A stretch of 64,000 bases of DNA from Kalaharituber pfeilii (taxonomy: Eukaryota; Ascomycota; Pezizomycetes; Pezizales; Pezizaceae), in the NCBI GenBank assembly GCA_015179045.1, contig WHUZ01000015.1:372001-436000 (forward strand). Reading direction: 5' to 3'. This document shows, one piece after another, positions 1 to 14,981 of this stretch (the first letter of the stretch is position 1; every line of letters starts with the position of its first letter). The position numbers and the translations under genes are program-made. Below the pieces are notes generated by a model. The model saw only the letters and a program-made list of their open reading frames with translations. It was not told where the DNA came from and made no database searches.

Positions 1-3000
1 GCTTGGCATGGCCATCGGCCCAGTTGCATGGGATTGTCAACAAATACATTCAAGTGTATAAGGGCGATTCCACAGGAGATTTGAAACGACTGGTGCTACT
101 GGTATCTGCTGCAGCTCCTCTGTATATGCGGCCTATGGCTAAGAGAGGGCAGTCAGTATGAGATGCATGACGTGATAATTGACAATGAGGCTGCGGGTTG
201 GGTGTTGATGGACGACCCAAGATATCGCGGGCAAGGCGTCATGCTGCAAATATTGGCAAGGGTATTTCATACTAGTACGTGCACACTATACCTTATTTAT
301 ATTTCTGTTGTGCCACATAGCCCTGAGCTGAAAATGTATGCATATTCATGTTGCTACTTGCTTGATGCTTTTCCAGCGGGGTGCGAGAGCTTGTCAGATG
401 CCGTTCCTTGCTTTTAAGCTGCAACGTGAATTACCTTTCATGTGGGGATACTCCAAATCTCTCAAGAGTGCTGTACTGTAAGCTCACAATATAACAACAC
501 TGCAACACAGAACTCGTGGACCGCAGGTATCATGCTGTGAACATCTACTGTGCACCTATGTCCAAGCCAGACTACAGTGCCCCACCTTCCTGCGTCAGGA
601 AGTATCACTGGATTACTGCGACTTGAGCGAGAAGCTACGGCTCCCAGTGCGGCTTCGTACCTGAGATTCCTGAGCAGCGATGCATGCTAACGGCCGCGGG
701 GGGGACGGCTCTAGCTTCCAGCGAAACATCAATATTGTATCAGTGCCTAGCACCAGCTGCCCGGGCAATATTTCTCATCGAGCTCGATTGCTCAGGAGCA
801 ATATATCTAAATTAACCCTAAGGGCACAGGAAGGGCCGGCGCCAAGCTTGCTGGCAGCTGTCACTAACGCCCTCTAGGCGGTTCGCTTTCACTCGCTGCC
901 GCATGCCCGGTTTGGATGCCAAGAAACGGGGACTGCTTTTGTTGAAAGTGGCCAATGCCAAAGTTGGTGTTATCATAGGCCATGCGCTTGATGCGTGCAT
1001 TGCAACGTTCGCGCTGCTGATTGACCGGTGCATTTCTGCTTCCACGACGCTTCCTCTCGACGGCCGCTGCATGACATTGCATTGCATGGCATGACATGGC
1101 ACTCTCGTTTCTGTAAGCTTCCGCTGGATTCACGCATGGCCTGACCGTGGGCCGGCATCATGACGGACTCTAAAGACCACAAGCAGCAACCGCTTCCGTC
1201 ACACACTCTCCCCCTGGCAGGCAGATTTCGCTCCTGTGATAGTGATGCTTGGCTATTAATTTCTGACTGCTGCTGAAGGCTACTCTCAGCAACTCCCCAC
1301 TTCTCTGCTTCGATTTCAAAATGGGCCGTAAATATTTACTGCATGCCTCTGTAAGTGATTGCCTGCTAAGTATGCTAGTATTCTTGCTTCTTCCAGTCGA
1401 TCTGACGACGAAATGCCAATCTATTCGGAACGATGCAGGTTGCCCACATGAGCGAGTTCTGGCATGCATCTACTTGCTGTAATGTCATTGATGGGAGAGG
1501 TTGATGCAAGGGAGGATAACTATAAGACAAAAGAATCTTAATCTCTGGAGCCTCTACCCCCACACACAAACACACATTCATGATCAACCTCAACTGCCAA
1601 TTCTACTCATCATCGATATCGATCATGAGGACAGTGTTCCCTAGCTTTCTCATAGCCAGATACTCGAGTCTGGCCAGTGCACCTTCCACAACCAACTTGA
1701 TTGGCACACGACCCTGTTCAGACTATCGGACAGCTTTTTTTTACGTGTATTTTAGGATCATTGGTAGCGGCTGGGCACGAGGCTAGATCATTGCCTTGAG
1801 CGCTGACACCCCTGGTTTGGAGCTAAAGCCAAAACTCTATCAATCTATGATACACTCCACCACACCGGCAGTCAACCACGAGGCGCTACTGTAGCTTGCA
1901 AGAATTATTCTCAAGCATACCAGGCACAAGACTACCTTACGCTTCCATACGCTTGTAAAGGTTTAATCGGACTCCTAGCACCACGAACTTTTGGAATTAA
2001 CTCTCATTATCATATTATGCCCTATAACTATATCAGAATTGGATGTACGTGATGAAGAAATTTCATCACCAGCTTACATGCAGCATAAATGGATGATCTT
2101 CTCCAGTGCCAGTGGAAGTCCAACTTTGAGGAGTTTACGGTAACTATCTATGCTTCGATTTTTCTTCGTAAAGCAGGACTCAATTATTTACCCATGTTTT
2201 GAACAACTCCATTCCGTACCAACATACAAGAACTTTTGTGTCCATGTATATTAGAAAAAATTTTATACGCACTAAAGGCATAATCTCCGATGTGCATGAA
2301 GAACGGCAATGCTATGTATCTGTATAGTAAGATCTTGAATACTGGCGAAGGTCATCTGAAGCTTCGTTTCTCACCGAAAGAGTTTACTTCAACTACCGAC
2401 ATGGCTAGGGCGGTCCTATCAACACAGTATAGCAGTTGCTGATTTTGGTATATTTCTTTAGTTGAAAATCTCATGATTTCTATAATGGATATATAATGAA
2501 GGAAGTTTCCTGTACACCAAGCATGAGGTGGAGTGGGATCATCACACCGGCAAAGTTTCTGATTTAGAGAGATAGTATGCTACGTGAGACCCTACATGGG
2601 AACCATTTATGTCTCGGAGCTCGACTGCAGTTGTCATATACAAAGAAAGCCGCGGGCTCATAGCGTACGATTGCCTGGTAAGGGGTCACAAGTTGTTGGA
2701 ACATTACTGGGTATTCTTTCTCTTACGTATGCGTCAATCACCACACCAGCGTTAACCGCGGAAGTCTGATGGTTCCAAGCCGCCAGGTAAATGAGAACCG
2801 GTTGGACTTCCTTCAGATTAGAAATAACTTTCGTCACCGGTTCGGAAAGGATATGCTATTTTACTAGCTATGTCATATAATTTCCCAGGGATAGTTACGG
2901 CAATGACAGCACCGTATGCATACGTACCAACATTAATATGAACTCCATCAACGAGTTCCCTCCTGTACGGTTGTCTTAGAATCATATATTTGACCGAACT

Positions 3001-6000
3001 GGTTTCCTCACAATTTTTGGTTTCCATCTGCAAGAGGTTTTCAGTGGAAAGACTCGTTATCAACCGTTTAGATGTACCCAATCATCCAACTAGTGTCCGT
3101 TACATAAGCAGCCAATACCAAACAAGGAAATCATGAGACTTGAATCCATACAAATGGCAGAGCGGAGTTTACCCTAGGAGACTGCAATGTTTTTCTATTC
3201 CAACACAATTGGCTTACCTAATCATTGGTACCTCAAGATCAGCGAAGCGACTGCAGGTACCCGGTTCGAATTCATATGCATTGTTCTGAACTCGCTTGTG
3301 GGAAGGACCAAAAGCAAGTTGTGTGAGTTGACAAAAAATCTAGCCAATGAGGATAAAACGCACCTTATACCACTCGACTACGTTCAAACGTGATAGGTGT
3401 TTTCTCGTGCAAGGTGATATCTCATGTGGAAGGTTGACATCAAAGAAAGAGCTGCATGTAAACGGTTGGGGAACAATGGGAGTTCAACAGAACACCCATG
3501 GCCTGCAGTTCAGTTTGCAATAGTTCACTCATGCACTGGCAGAAGCGAAGGCATGCATGTGCATCTAGAAAATGGTGCGAGATACAATTTTTCTGTGATT
3601 GCCACTATAGTTGAACCCTCTAGATCCTAGCCATGTTATCATTTTTCTTACACCATCTAATTCAGCACCAACTATCCTATGAACATGGAACAATTAACAT
3701 TTAGGGCTTATTACCCCGCTCGTGGTGCTCTAATCTAGGGCTTTGTTTGCTGTGAGTGAGGGTTATGTCAATTGGAGGTAGGGCACGTGGACTAAAGACA
3801 AGGAAAAACCAGCGTGATAGAACGGTAATTGCAGAGCCGAGTAGGATCAGATATCTTCTCCATTGCTGAGATTTGCTTGTAAAAGAAAAGGGGTGATGCT
3901 ACAACCTTGGCTGCATGGGCTATTGCAGATACAATTCCTCCTCATTGAGATGTTAGAAGATCCTCACAGAGGAAGTAGGTGAGCGAGGTACATGGCTTCG
4001 CTAGACAGTGCGGTTTTTTGGGGAAAAGCAAATAGGGATCATTGAAAATCTTATCAGCACTCACGTCCGGTCTAGGCATTACTTGTTCTACTTGTTATTT
4101 ATGCAGCTGGTGAATTTTCTCTCTGATGGGTGTTGATTAGGGTCGGGATGGGTCAAGCAGATCCCAAGCTGCGGCCCCCATCAGTTGAAATTTAATATTA
4201 TATTGATAGAAAGAGTCAATGTTTGAATTGCAACAAAAAAGATGCAAAAGGCCAAGACATGATGACTGCCAGGAATCGATTGATCACTTGCAAGGATTGA
4301 TATCAGCGGAAGGATACCAGTGGATTTGAATATGCACTCGATGGGGTGGGTGATCTTGAACATGCATTCGAGATTCATGATATGCTCCGGGCAAAGTTTG
4401 CCACACCACATAAAGGTATACGCCACTGATACACAAGGTCTACCATCCTGTTTGCTATGCTATATTTGTAGAAGGGCATTTTGAGACGCATATGTTTCAT
4501 TGCAAATGTTACAAATACTCTGGATCGTGATAAGCAACCAATCACGGATCTCGCGATCAGGCACAACATCATTTTCTCTCGAATATATCCTCATTCATAC
4601 CAGTCCGCTTGTGACGAGGCGCCGCCACGGCTAACGCCGCCGCGGATCTTGCCGGTCTGCGCTTTGAGCGCGTCGCCAGCAAAGCGGACGGCCGTGAACC
4701 GGCATGGGGAACTCGTGGGGGTCGTTGAGGGAATTGGTAGGGTATACATACCCAAGCTGGCGGGCACTAGTGGGATGAGACGAGTGGTACCGAAAGTAGG
4801 CGATCCTATGAGGCGAACTCCATTGCATACGCTATCTGCCAGTGCCTGCCGAATGGCGCAGGAAAAGTGGGAGGAAATGGACTGATGATACGACAAATCT
4901 ACAGTTCAGTAGTCTATGATAGTTCAATCTGTGCGATTTCATCAAGCGGCATTCTCCTGAGAAGCTCCTGCAAGGGAGTGCCCCATTGGCGCCTGTGGAT
5001 ATTTAGGAGCACCTGCGGCGCAGCCGCATTTCAGGGTGACGAAAGGTATCGAGGTAGAGTGGGGTGGATTACGGCAAATGTTATGAACATTATACCTGGA
5101 TCTGTGGTGCGGGTGAGCGATTTACGGAGTATCAATGCTAATCGTTGAAGCAAACTGGGCTTAGGGAAGTCTATCATATTGTTCTGGATGCAAAAGAGGA
5201 TCACTAGTGAGGTTATCCGGACTCGCCAGGGGTACATGTTTGATTGCTTTGGCACAATGCTCAATTACCTTGATATCTGTGGCCCTTGGGATATCAGTGA
5301 CTTAGCAAGTCTGAAGATTTGTGTTGACACAAGTCTCAATGGATCACTAAACGTCAAATTAGGAAACGGGGAGTCACGTGAAATAGGGAGAGGGTACACT
5401 CATGTCTAGTGCTGTAGGGGAACAATTCGCCAACACAAGACGACCTTGAGCCAAAAACAGACGACGATGTCTGATAAGGTCGGCCCCTGCAAACTACCCA
5501 AATAAGTTTCGATACTACGGTACATTTCCAACAATTTATCGTATGCAATGCAAAAAGTCCAGGATCACTGTAATCGATAGTACTAGTTCAGTCTGCAGTT
5601 CGAGGGACGAGAAGTTTGAGTTAGTCTCAGTATTCAAACACTTACGAAACCTCAAAGAGGATTGGACAGGGGCAGGAAATTATGGATAAGGGCGATACTG
5701 ACCTCGGTGGCTGGTCACGAGACTAATGCTGAAGCAATTGTGTAAGCAGATCGTGCTGGACTGGGAGAATTGAGATTGAGGATTATTTGGGAGTATAGGT
5801 CTGGCTAGCTTGTATACTCACGAATTGGTGTAGTGCACGCTGCATTCATATCCATCTTGAGATGCAGGTTATTACTTAAATTGGCGTGACGCTGATATGA
5901 CTTTGTCAACCAAATAGGATATCGATTAGGCGTGGTCGCTATGTTTTGACTCCTTATCAAACCTATCTTAATGGATTAATTGGGGATGGTATGGGAATTA

Positions 6001-7847
6001 AGTCTGTGGTGACTGATGTTGGAATTCACTCCATTGGTCATCCATGAGACCGGCACGAAGCTACTTGAGACCTGCTGAGATGCTACCGTCCTTTCCAGTG
6101 GATACTCGAAATTGATACTCGGAATCAATGCCCAAATATGACTCGGCAGCTTGTATTGGTTGCAGAATTTCCACAAAGACAGGATCCGCTGTACTTGTTT
6201 GACACTACTTTGGTGCCCTCCTCAATCGATGTAGATCTATCTAGCAAGTAGCACTGGTTTTGCGTTGCAATAAATTGAGGAGCCCGGGTTAACGCAGCTG
6301 GAAGTTTCGTTCTAGATCTAACTTTGGGATCTCTATCCGTCATGAAGGAACTTTCCATAACTGTGGGTATTCTAAATCTTCTAGGGCTCTATACATAGGA
6401 TCTGGAGGGTACAGTGGCAGCAACTGACAGTAGCTCTCCTCACTAGAAAAAAGCAAACAAGCACATACATCTCAACTACCAAAAAGCATTATTGCCGCCA
6501 CCACATTCTAAAAGGCTCTTTTCTACATGATAGGCGGATATCTTAGTTTCGGCCATTTGGGCGAGAGTACAGGCAACCCTGGCTATAATGAAGGTTAAGA
6601 ATCTGACTCACGATAGCCAGTGGTTTCATATAGCGAGGAATTACGTGCTGGTGGCCAGGTAGACAGGGGGGCAAAAATTGTCAAATGCGGAGATTTTCAG
6701 AGTATGATATTCAGATCTCAAGTGCCAATTCAATGGACCGCCAGTGTCATGCATCCTCAATGCCGCTTTGGACGCCCAGCTCTAGAGAAATGACTTAGAG
6801 CCCTTCTGCAAATTATCTTCAATGTCTATGATACTGAAGCAGTCAGATAACACTTCTCGCAAATCCCCATCTGCATTGAAACATATTTATGCGCGCGCAC
6901 AGATCTAGCTGCCAGCGCCACATATGCTAAGCGAAAGAGTGCTCTCACTTCTTCTACATTTTTTTTTTTTCTTTTTTTTCTTTCTAGATATCTTGAATTA
7001 AATCGCCACTCTGCTAAGTCATTTACATAAGGCAATACCGAGACCGCAATCACTATAGCAAGTAGACATTACCTGTAGTCGAATTAATTAATCCTGACAA
7101 GTCCTTCACTTTCACTATGAATAGCGCTTCTTTTCACTATAGCCAGGATGTCACTATAGGGAATATCACTACAGCCAGGGTCACCTATTTGCATGGCGGG
7201 TGGAATGGGTGGGTCTCGTGCACGTGTATCAATGAAATTGCCACCAAAAATTACTGCACCGAGACTTCTCCGTCCAATGCAAGATCTGAGGGAACTTGTC
7301 TACTAGTCACCAATCACAGCCATGCATGAGTGCCAAGGGCTCAGAAATCACTGGTTGTTCGTACCCACAAGGTACAAGGGAACAATTGGGCAACGCGGTT
7401 AATGTGTCACATAAGCCACTGTCGGATGGGTGATCCGTATTAAATACTATTAGTAAAGCAACTCAGTAGAAAGGATGCACAAAAGTTACATTAGGTGTAA
7501 GATTTGAAATAACCTCAAGATACACTCCACTCCAGTGGCACAGACCAGTAACTATGCATATACATTCTAGATTCTAGGTACAAGGACCCACATAGGTCTG
7601 GCCTCAGTTGAAGACAACTAGTTATTTGATCTTTGGATCTCTCCGTCGGCGAGTATTCGCAATTTAGTTCCGCAACAATCCGAGTCATTTCGCACAGTGC
7701 CATGCATGAAACCAGTGGAGTTCCATCAAAGAGAATGAAAGATTTTACGAATCAAGTAAAAGCAGAAGTTAGGCCGGAGCTGCACGCTTTTACCGGACGC
7801 CGACCGGAGTTGCAGGACTGGTTAAAGTAAAATAAGACATACATATT

Positions 7848-7879
<32 letters not shown>

Positions 7880-9998
7880 CTAATCACCGGCATAGAACGA
7901 TCACTTGTGAGTATTTCAGGGGGTGCGGTGAATTAAGTCCGGAATGGAAGTCAAAGTTTTGCTTGCCGGGAATAAATTGTTACCTCAGACAACTACTGCA
8001 AGTAAGTATCTGCGATACGCGGGTGCCGGCAGAGTTTACCTATGGATCGCATCAAAAATAACGTGTGAGATAACCGAGGGGACGGCGCGCCGGTACTACT
8101 TACCGGTGTGCGTTGGTGCCGCTGGCTAACGTTTCTTTTGTGTCGCATTGGCGCACACCGGCACGTGGTAGGTAACGCTGCAAAAGCTTAAGATTTCCGG
8201 ATCCGTCTGAATCGGATATGACTTTTCTGGGTCGCGAAACCCCGCTTTATCTACTGGGAATGGGGAACGGGATAAATTAATTTTCTCTTATGTAATACTC
8301 GTACGCAGTATTGCACAGAAATTTTTTCGAATAGTAAAAATGTAATGCATAAGTACTCTTCAGGGTCAGGTTTTATGCGGATGGCGCGGATTAGTTTAGT
8401 ATGCATGGCAATTCTAAGTGATATGCAACACAAATCAGAAAAGCGTAACCATGGATTATGCGTAAAACGCTATACATCTACATAATTCGAGCTGCAAGAA
8501 GCTTAGCAATTTTCATACCAATACCCTGAGGGGTTCTTACCAAGAGAGAGACCCAGCGTCGGGGAATATTTAGCTTGAGGCGGGCGGGCCCCGCCTGACA
8601 ATCAGAACAACTCAGTCGAAGATCATGCTCAGCTTCCAAGCCAGACTACTCAGATTTAACTTCTAACAAAAGATTTGAATGTCTCTGATGAATTAGATGC
8701 TCTGCCTTTTTTTTTTTTCGTTTCCTATTTTATTGATTTTTGGGTGGCTTTGTATTCAAAGTGGGGGGGAGGGGGGATCTGCTCGGCTGCGCGTCTCGCG
8801 ATGCCAAGGATGAAATACTTCAATAATGTATCATATTAATGCAATAGATCATGGTCACCAACGCGCAGGCCGGTGAATGCGCAGCGGAATTCCCCTTGAG
8901 GCTTTGCATAGAACTTACGGCTGCGCAATTGTTGCATCCAACTCGTGCCCACCTCAACACATGTTGAAGGCTCACTGAAGGCTCACAGTCATGCGCATGC
9001 TCGGCATCCCTACGTACAAGGTTCTGATATCTGCACTATTCTTTTCCTTTCCTGGTACTACATTTTCAGACCCAGGATTCAGCAACCTGTGTACGGTTAC
9101 TTGGGTCAGTTACAGTTTTGACTTTTTTAAATGTCGGTCTCACCTCTCGTGCAATATTTGCTTGCATTCTTGCAGCTTTACTGGCAATATTCAGACCCAC
9201 TACTAACAGCTGTCATACGTATATAAGTAAGCACAAACATAGATCTTCTCAGCTTCACTAAACCAAATCTGTTGCGACATGCATGCATCTATCAAGTGCG
9301 TGGCCCAAATAGGAAGTCACCAGACTACCGAAAACGGGGCGCACTTGTTGTTGCAAGAGGAGATGTTTTTTTTTTTTTTCGACCGACAATCTAGAGTGGA
9401 GCATCTGAACTAGCGTCCGTTCCGTGAAGATTTATCCGAGCCAATTGTAGTGTCACTTGACCGTGAACATGTATAGAAGGGGGCCCATCAGAATGCGGTG
9501 CTTGCTAGTGCACGTGCATGATCAACCTGGTTTGAACTACTTGTAGCAATTGCAACAGCTGTTCACAAGGCCAGTGACGTGTATGCCAATTCTGAAAGTC
9601 GCAAATTCAAGACATGAACCGGTTGCGAGACAGAGTGTACTTAGTTTTTCCGACCCAGTTACTCCTCTATCTCAAATATAGCTAAGGCGTGGTAGTCTTA
9701 AATGTGATCACGATATATTGATCGGTTGTATATGCAATAATGACAGCTGCAGAAAGATCAGCATACAGGAGATGTACTCTTCACTTGCAGCAATGTCCAC
9801 CGTATGATATTTAGTCTGGTTGCACTACCCTCGTAGAGATATGATATTAGCTACGACTCCATTTTGGAATTCATGCAGCTATGCATGTGTAAATTATATA
9901 ATAGCGATACTAAAATAACTGACTGAAAATTTGTCAGCAACTGCATATTCAGCCTTCAGTCCTCACCAAGCTGCTAGACTTCAGCTGCTCGGAGGTAA
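1..9998. other. Gene-poor region, no supported gene
   Basis: I see no gene I can support here. All open frames are short (under about 135 codons), overlap on both strands and show no recognisable domain. A 30-base T run lies at 7850-7879, with shorter T runs near 6961-6980, 8707-8719 and 9366-9379. A small imperfect inverted repeat sits around 8102-8118 and 8143-8160, where the arms share the core ccggtgtgcg. The open frame at 4481-4885 has a higher-GC core (about 4610-4820) than its surroundings and could be a captured gene fragment, but I recognise nothing in either strand. Decayed mobile-element sequence is a reasonable guess for much of this stretch, but not shown. Confidence 0.6.
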
Positions 9999-10481
9999 TC
10001 ATACGCTCGCATTCAACACCGAGGACAATAACGCAGCTATATTTTGCGCACTCTGTATATGTAGATCAATACCGCTATCGAATGGAGAATAATCGATAAC
10101 TGATTGGGAAACAGTCTGTTGAGCCATCAGCCTGTCAAAAGTCATGCTGGTGCGCCGTAGCTGACAAGTTGATAGTAGGTCGGAGGCTAATATTCTTTGC
10201 TGGAAAGGCCTAGGACATTGGCATAACTGATTCTTTCCGCGCTTCATTCTGGTTCCCTGCCTATGATCAGCCAAAAAACCTGCATCTGTAAGAGCTTTTT
10301 CAATACCCACGATCAGATCGCAAATACGACCCCAGGCTGCAGTGGCCAACATCTGTGCGAGGTCGGAGACAATAGCGGTATTCCATACTCGGTAAATTTT
10401 ATCAACAGTCCGGAATTGCAGATACGGTGTCGGCGGCTGAATCGATAGAGATATTGACTGGTCGTATGTGGTGAGTTCCAA
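9999..10481 (-). CDS. Unsupported ORF, 160 codons
   Basis: This is an uninterrupted frame of 160 codons, the longest in the first 14 kb. I do not recognise the protein. It has no visible signal peptide, membrane segment or repeat, and amino-acid composition is unremarkable. No splice-linked exons on either side were found. It may be a remnant of a decayed gene or a chance frame in gene-poor DNA. Confidence that it is a real gene is low. Confidence 0.12.
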   Translation of the reverse strand: MELTTYDQSISLSIQPPTPYLQFRTVDKIYRVWNTAIVSDLAQMLATAAWGRICDLIVGIEKALTDAGFLADHRQGTRMKRGKNQLCQCPRPFQQRILASDLLSTCQLRRTSMTFDRLMAQQTVSQSVIDYSPFDSGIDLHIQSAQNIAALLSSVLNASV

Positions 10482-13400
10482 AAAAGGAATGTAGAGGCCT
10501 AGGCCTTACATATGTGGCAAGGAATCATTTCAAGTGGGTTAGAAACGCGGTTTTATCAGGGGTACATATATTAGAAATGCAGGCAGATCTGTGCAACATT
10601 CAGTAGATGGAGGCTGAATCAATTGCTTTAATCTTAGTTTGCATGCATATAAAATGCAGATCCCTCCCAGGTTTGAGCCTTCACAAGTACGAAATCTTTG
10701 ATCTTGTCACAAATTGACATAGTTGAGGTTTGTTGACACTAGCTGATACGAGCTCAAGCACGATTTGGCGCCCGCCTGTTGAAAGAAAGTCAATGTGGTT
10801 CATTCTAGCATGCTCACTTAGGTACATTTCGAATAGTTTCACGCCGAAGCTCTTCTCAGGAAAAGATTTGAGGATCTCAACATCAGATACAAACATTGCA
10901 CTTATTGATATTCGGAACTCCATATATAATCTCAAGATTAATATAGGTCCTGGGTCATTTCATCGTACGCGTTGGCTGATGAATATCGATTCGGCTAGAC
11001 TATTGTGGGAATTAGCAATCATCCTTCCTTAGCTTAATATATTTAGGATGGTGTTTTCCACTTCTCTACTTTACGTCAACAGCACTAGTTTAATCTCCCC
11101 AATATGAGTACATGTTACGAAGCCGAAGACTTATAGGCCTAGCATTCCATGCACAGATGAGGCATGGTTGGTATGAGCAGAGTGCACATGGTCGTCCATG
11201 CTTGGGTACGGATGAACAGGTGCCATCATAGTCCTTATTTGAGAATAAACAAATGTAAAGTAACGTAACGCAACGCAGCATCGCATGCAGCATCACATTA
11301 CATCACGCTAAAGATCGAGATCGAGATATGAATATCGATTCGACCAGGGAGGCTACTCGAGTAGAAAAAAGTATTGTTTGAGTCAACTATAGTATTACTA
11401 GTAAAGATTAGCTCCCATAAACTAGTGACTGTAATTTAAAACAGAAGACAATGTGGGAGTATCATCTCCATGGAATGGAAACTTGTTGTGGGATGCAGGC
11501 GTGAGCGCTAGGAAATGAAAGATCAATATCCTGAACGAGAGGATGTTGTGAATGTCTGCCTGCCAGTGGATAGATTTACTTCTTGATGACAGTGGCTTGA
11601 AGATAATGAGCGTAACCTTGATAAGTCAAATCGGCTGATCGGGGGTCCAACTGTTGTGAGCTCTAGTTGTCGATTCGCCTCCAAAGACTCGATCGCTGAA
11701 CGCTGGCGCACCTACCCACCCAATCGTCATACTAGCCGTCATCTTACAGAATCCCTATTCCTCTGCCCCTTCTTTGTATTTCGGATATCTCCAGATCCCT
11801 CTAGCGCAAGATACTCGAGCTCGAGCCTCAGTTTGCGTTATTGATTGAGATGTATGTAGCTTGGGAAATCAAAGGACAAAGGTGTGAGTATCAGTTGGTG
11901 CGCATGGGCCACATGCCGATGAGGAAGGTGGGCCCGAATGGCCTCATGGGCGGGAGAAGTGTTCATAAAGGTAACTACTACTGTTAGCTCTTAGCCATGA
12001 TGATTGATGATGGTGGCGATGATAATGCAAATCCTGAATGTTATTAGCGACAGGGAGTTTGATAAGTTTATCGCATGCCGCTGCTTTAGCGGAGCCGAAT
12101 GCCATAGGAAGGCCTGAGCTGCATGCATTTGCGAGCTGATGTTCAGCGCTGGCGGAGGTACAGTAGTTGCACCAAGCATGAAGGTTCAACAGAGGGATGA
12201 GGGTGGGGAGGCGGACGGGGACGTGGGATGGAGAGGGGCAGGGAGGTCGCAGTCTTCTAGTACAAGGAGGCCACGGGTTTGATGGCTGTCCGCATCTGTG
12301 TTGCAAGGCAAGATTTTCGCTGTGAGCTGCTTCCGCGGCTGCGGCTAGCACTAATTACCCTTTTGAACACTTACCAAATACAGTAGTAAATGCTGTTCTG
12401 AGCCTAAGCCAGCCACAACTCTTCAGCGCGAGTGGACATCAGGCAAATGTTTGATTGATCACAGCTCATTTCCCACTGCCTCAAGCGCGCACGCGCGAAG
12501 TTCCAGATACAAGTGGCGAATAAAGAAAGTGGATGAAATCACAACAGAAAAACGCAAGGCGACGGCGGTATGAGGGTATGTCTTCGATTTATCGCACATC
12601 TACAGGCAGGGACTCGCACCTGATTTGTGCTTATCTTAATGGCGGTGAGTTAAGGGGTCGAAGAAGAAGTAACTCGACTCTTTGAACCTCCGTAGCTGCA
12701 ACAAGACTACTCCTTAGGGTGCTTCTCATGCGAAAACAGGTTCTAAACGGTAACCTGGACGAGAAGTGGCTTTGTGGCTTGCGGTTCGCGAGAATATGAC
12801 ATGAGGAATGGCATGACATGACCTGACATGACCTTGAAACACTATATTTTCCCGGTAGGAACGTCTCTCGGAACCGGGAGTCAGGTTTTCGGGTTCTAGG
12901 AATGCGGTCTATCTGGCAGGTGGCAAAAGCGTGCGTGCGCTGCATGTTTGAGGTGAGTGCACCGAGCTTGAGGGGAACTTTAAGAGTAGCACTCCTTGAA
13001 TACTAACAATTCTGCAATTGGAGGATTTAGTATTGTTCTTGAGTTTCCTGGGTTTAGGTTCAAAATTTCGGGTGCTCGGTTTTATTACTGGTCGAGAGGC
13101 CTAGGTGGTGGCGGTGGCGCTTCCTGTGGAAGTTGATCCAAATCTATGGAGGTACCGGAGCCACGCGGGGTATGAGGCTGTTCAGACATATCGCAGACAA
13201 GACCCTGATCAAATGGAGCAGTGTTTTTTATGGGGTACTTCATGCTGCTTCTGGTTGACTTGGTATCTGTTGCATAGGATAGCCATGACTGCCCTCAATG
13301 TGCTGAATCTAGTTTGAAATACGCACTCAATTACGAGTGCTGGTAGTTGCATGTGTGATTGGTCATGAATATGGCGGCTACATCTAACACTTCTCCACAT

Positions 13401-14249
13401 GCTCGGCACAGGGACCCTGTCTGTCGTTACTGTTCTCCTGCCACATGCATTTAGAGCCTCTTTGTGTTTTCAACGATTCAATATCAGACTAAGAACTCCC
13501 TAAGAACTCCCTGGCCAGGGACACGCACATCCGTTCACTTCCATTTCCTTAGCCACGGCCTAAACAAGTCGCTGAATACGATACGTTCGTGTACAAAAAG
13601 GTCCTTGCGAAGTGGACTATACTTCTGAGAGTGTTAAACATTACCACTGATGATTTTTATTTGGGCTAATAAAAATATGCCTAATTTTGACTGCAGGCGT
13701 GCTGTCCGCGCTACGTAGAGGAGCAATCGCGAAGCTAGGGGCCATACGTCAATCCAACTAAGGAGCCACTAGGGGAAGTATTTTGATGTCTGATGATGCC
13801 ATACATAACCACATTCAAATTAATACAGTGTCTTCATCAAATATATCCATATTACGGTCAATGAGCAATTGTTTTGACATACTGCCGGTCGATACCATTC
13901 TCAGGCACTTTTTTTTTTATCACATAACCCCGCTTATCACTACTCGCTATGGCAGGGCATTCTCAGGCATTTGATAGCACTCATTTATGTATGATGTCCG
14001 AGTAGAGGCACAGAGGACTTTACTTATAAATATGCATGGGCTTCAGAATGCATGGCACCTCAATTCACTCTAATTTAATTTATACGTTGCACTTTAGAGT
14101 CTAGAACTAGCCAGAACATACCGGAGAACCTCTAGCACCCGGCAACTCTCGGGCAAGCGCGAAAGAAGAGCTATGGACTGCTGGTTCGTAGTGCAGAGAG
14201 AGATGAGGTGTACATCGTGTGCAGCGTAAGCTAGCTATAGGGTGCAATT
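10482..14249. other. Gene-poor region, no supported gene
   Basis: No recognisable gene was found. Only short overlapping frames occur. Runs of related short words such as gacatgac appear near 12810-12835, and similar words (catgacatggc) occur near 1088-1100. These are low-complexity patches and not clean tandem arrays. Confidence 0.6.
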
Positions 14250-14981
14250 GTGCCATTATCAGTATGGACGAAGTGTTTAAGGGTTTGGCACTGTGCGTCA
14301 CCTCCTCATATGGCCCGCAATTTACAAGTTTGGCTATTTCTAGCATGCATGGAGGCGTGGGGTCAATATAGCCATATCAAATTGGAACGTTTATTTGTAT
14401 GCACGTGCACGCCACCAGCCCTCAATCGATGGGCATGGCTTTGGTTGATGGCTGGCTTGTTGCTGTCAGCGCTGATCAAACATGCCTGCCTCGACTTCCC
14501 CTCTCTGATCACGCAGTTGACTCCTTTCAGGCTCACAGCCCCATGGCCAATCCATAGCTGTTGCTCGCCTACGCCCGCTACTGCCTCCTGCTCCCTAGTC
14601 ACCCCCGCCTTAGTGCCCCAGTTCCTCCTCCTCATGACAGGACCATGTCAAGACGGCACGGCCCAGCATAGCACAGCCAGCAGCAATGGTCAGGACAGGG
14701 ACAGCTCAGCTAAGCCGCCCCACGTACACGTATTCCTGTACCCTGGGTTGGAGCTCTATCCTCAGTCTGCTTCCCCTCTTTCCTATCTCTTCAACTTGTC
14801 CATGTCCGTTCCACCAACAGGCTCATGGCCGCCAGCTCAGAGGAACAACTCATTGACACACAAAGCAAACCTCAATTGGTATACCTGGGATATTGATCAC
14901 CGTCCGTCCTTTCACCTGCCCCTCGCCCCCCCCACGCACTGCAGCCTATACACCCTTTCATTCATGTGTTATATTGAGTGA
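14250..14981 (+). CDS. Unsupported ORF, 243 codons
   Basis: A 243-codon frame is open from an ATG at 14250. The protein is rich in Pro, Ser, Leu and Cys and shows no domain, signal peptide or membrane segment that I recognise. The underlying DNA from about 14400 to 14950 is C-rich on the plus strand, which by itself keeps stop codons rare, so the open frame may be compositional. There is a shorter overlapping frame on the other strand (14363-14635). I would treat it as a possible orphan gene or the 5' part of something undefined, not as an established gene. Confidence 0.2.
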   Translation: MPLSVWTKCLRVWHCASPPHMARNLQVWLFLACMEAWGQYSHIKLERLFVCTCTPPALNRWAWLWLMAGLLLSALIKHACLDFPSLITQLTPFRLTAPWPIHSCCSPTPATASCSLVTPALVPQFLLLMTGPCQDGTAQHSTASSNGQDRDSSAKPPHVHVFLYPGLELYPQSASPLSYLFNLSMSVPPTGSWPPAQRNNSLTHKANLNWYTWDIDHRPSFHLPLAPPTHCSLYTLSFMCYIE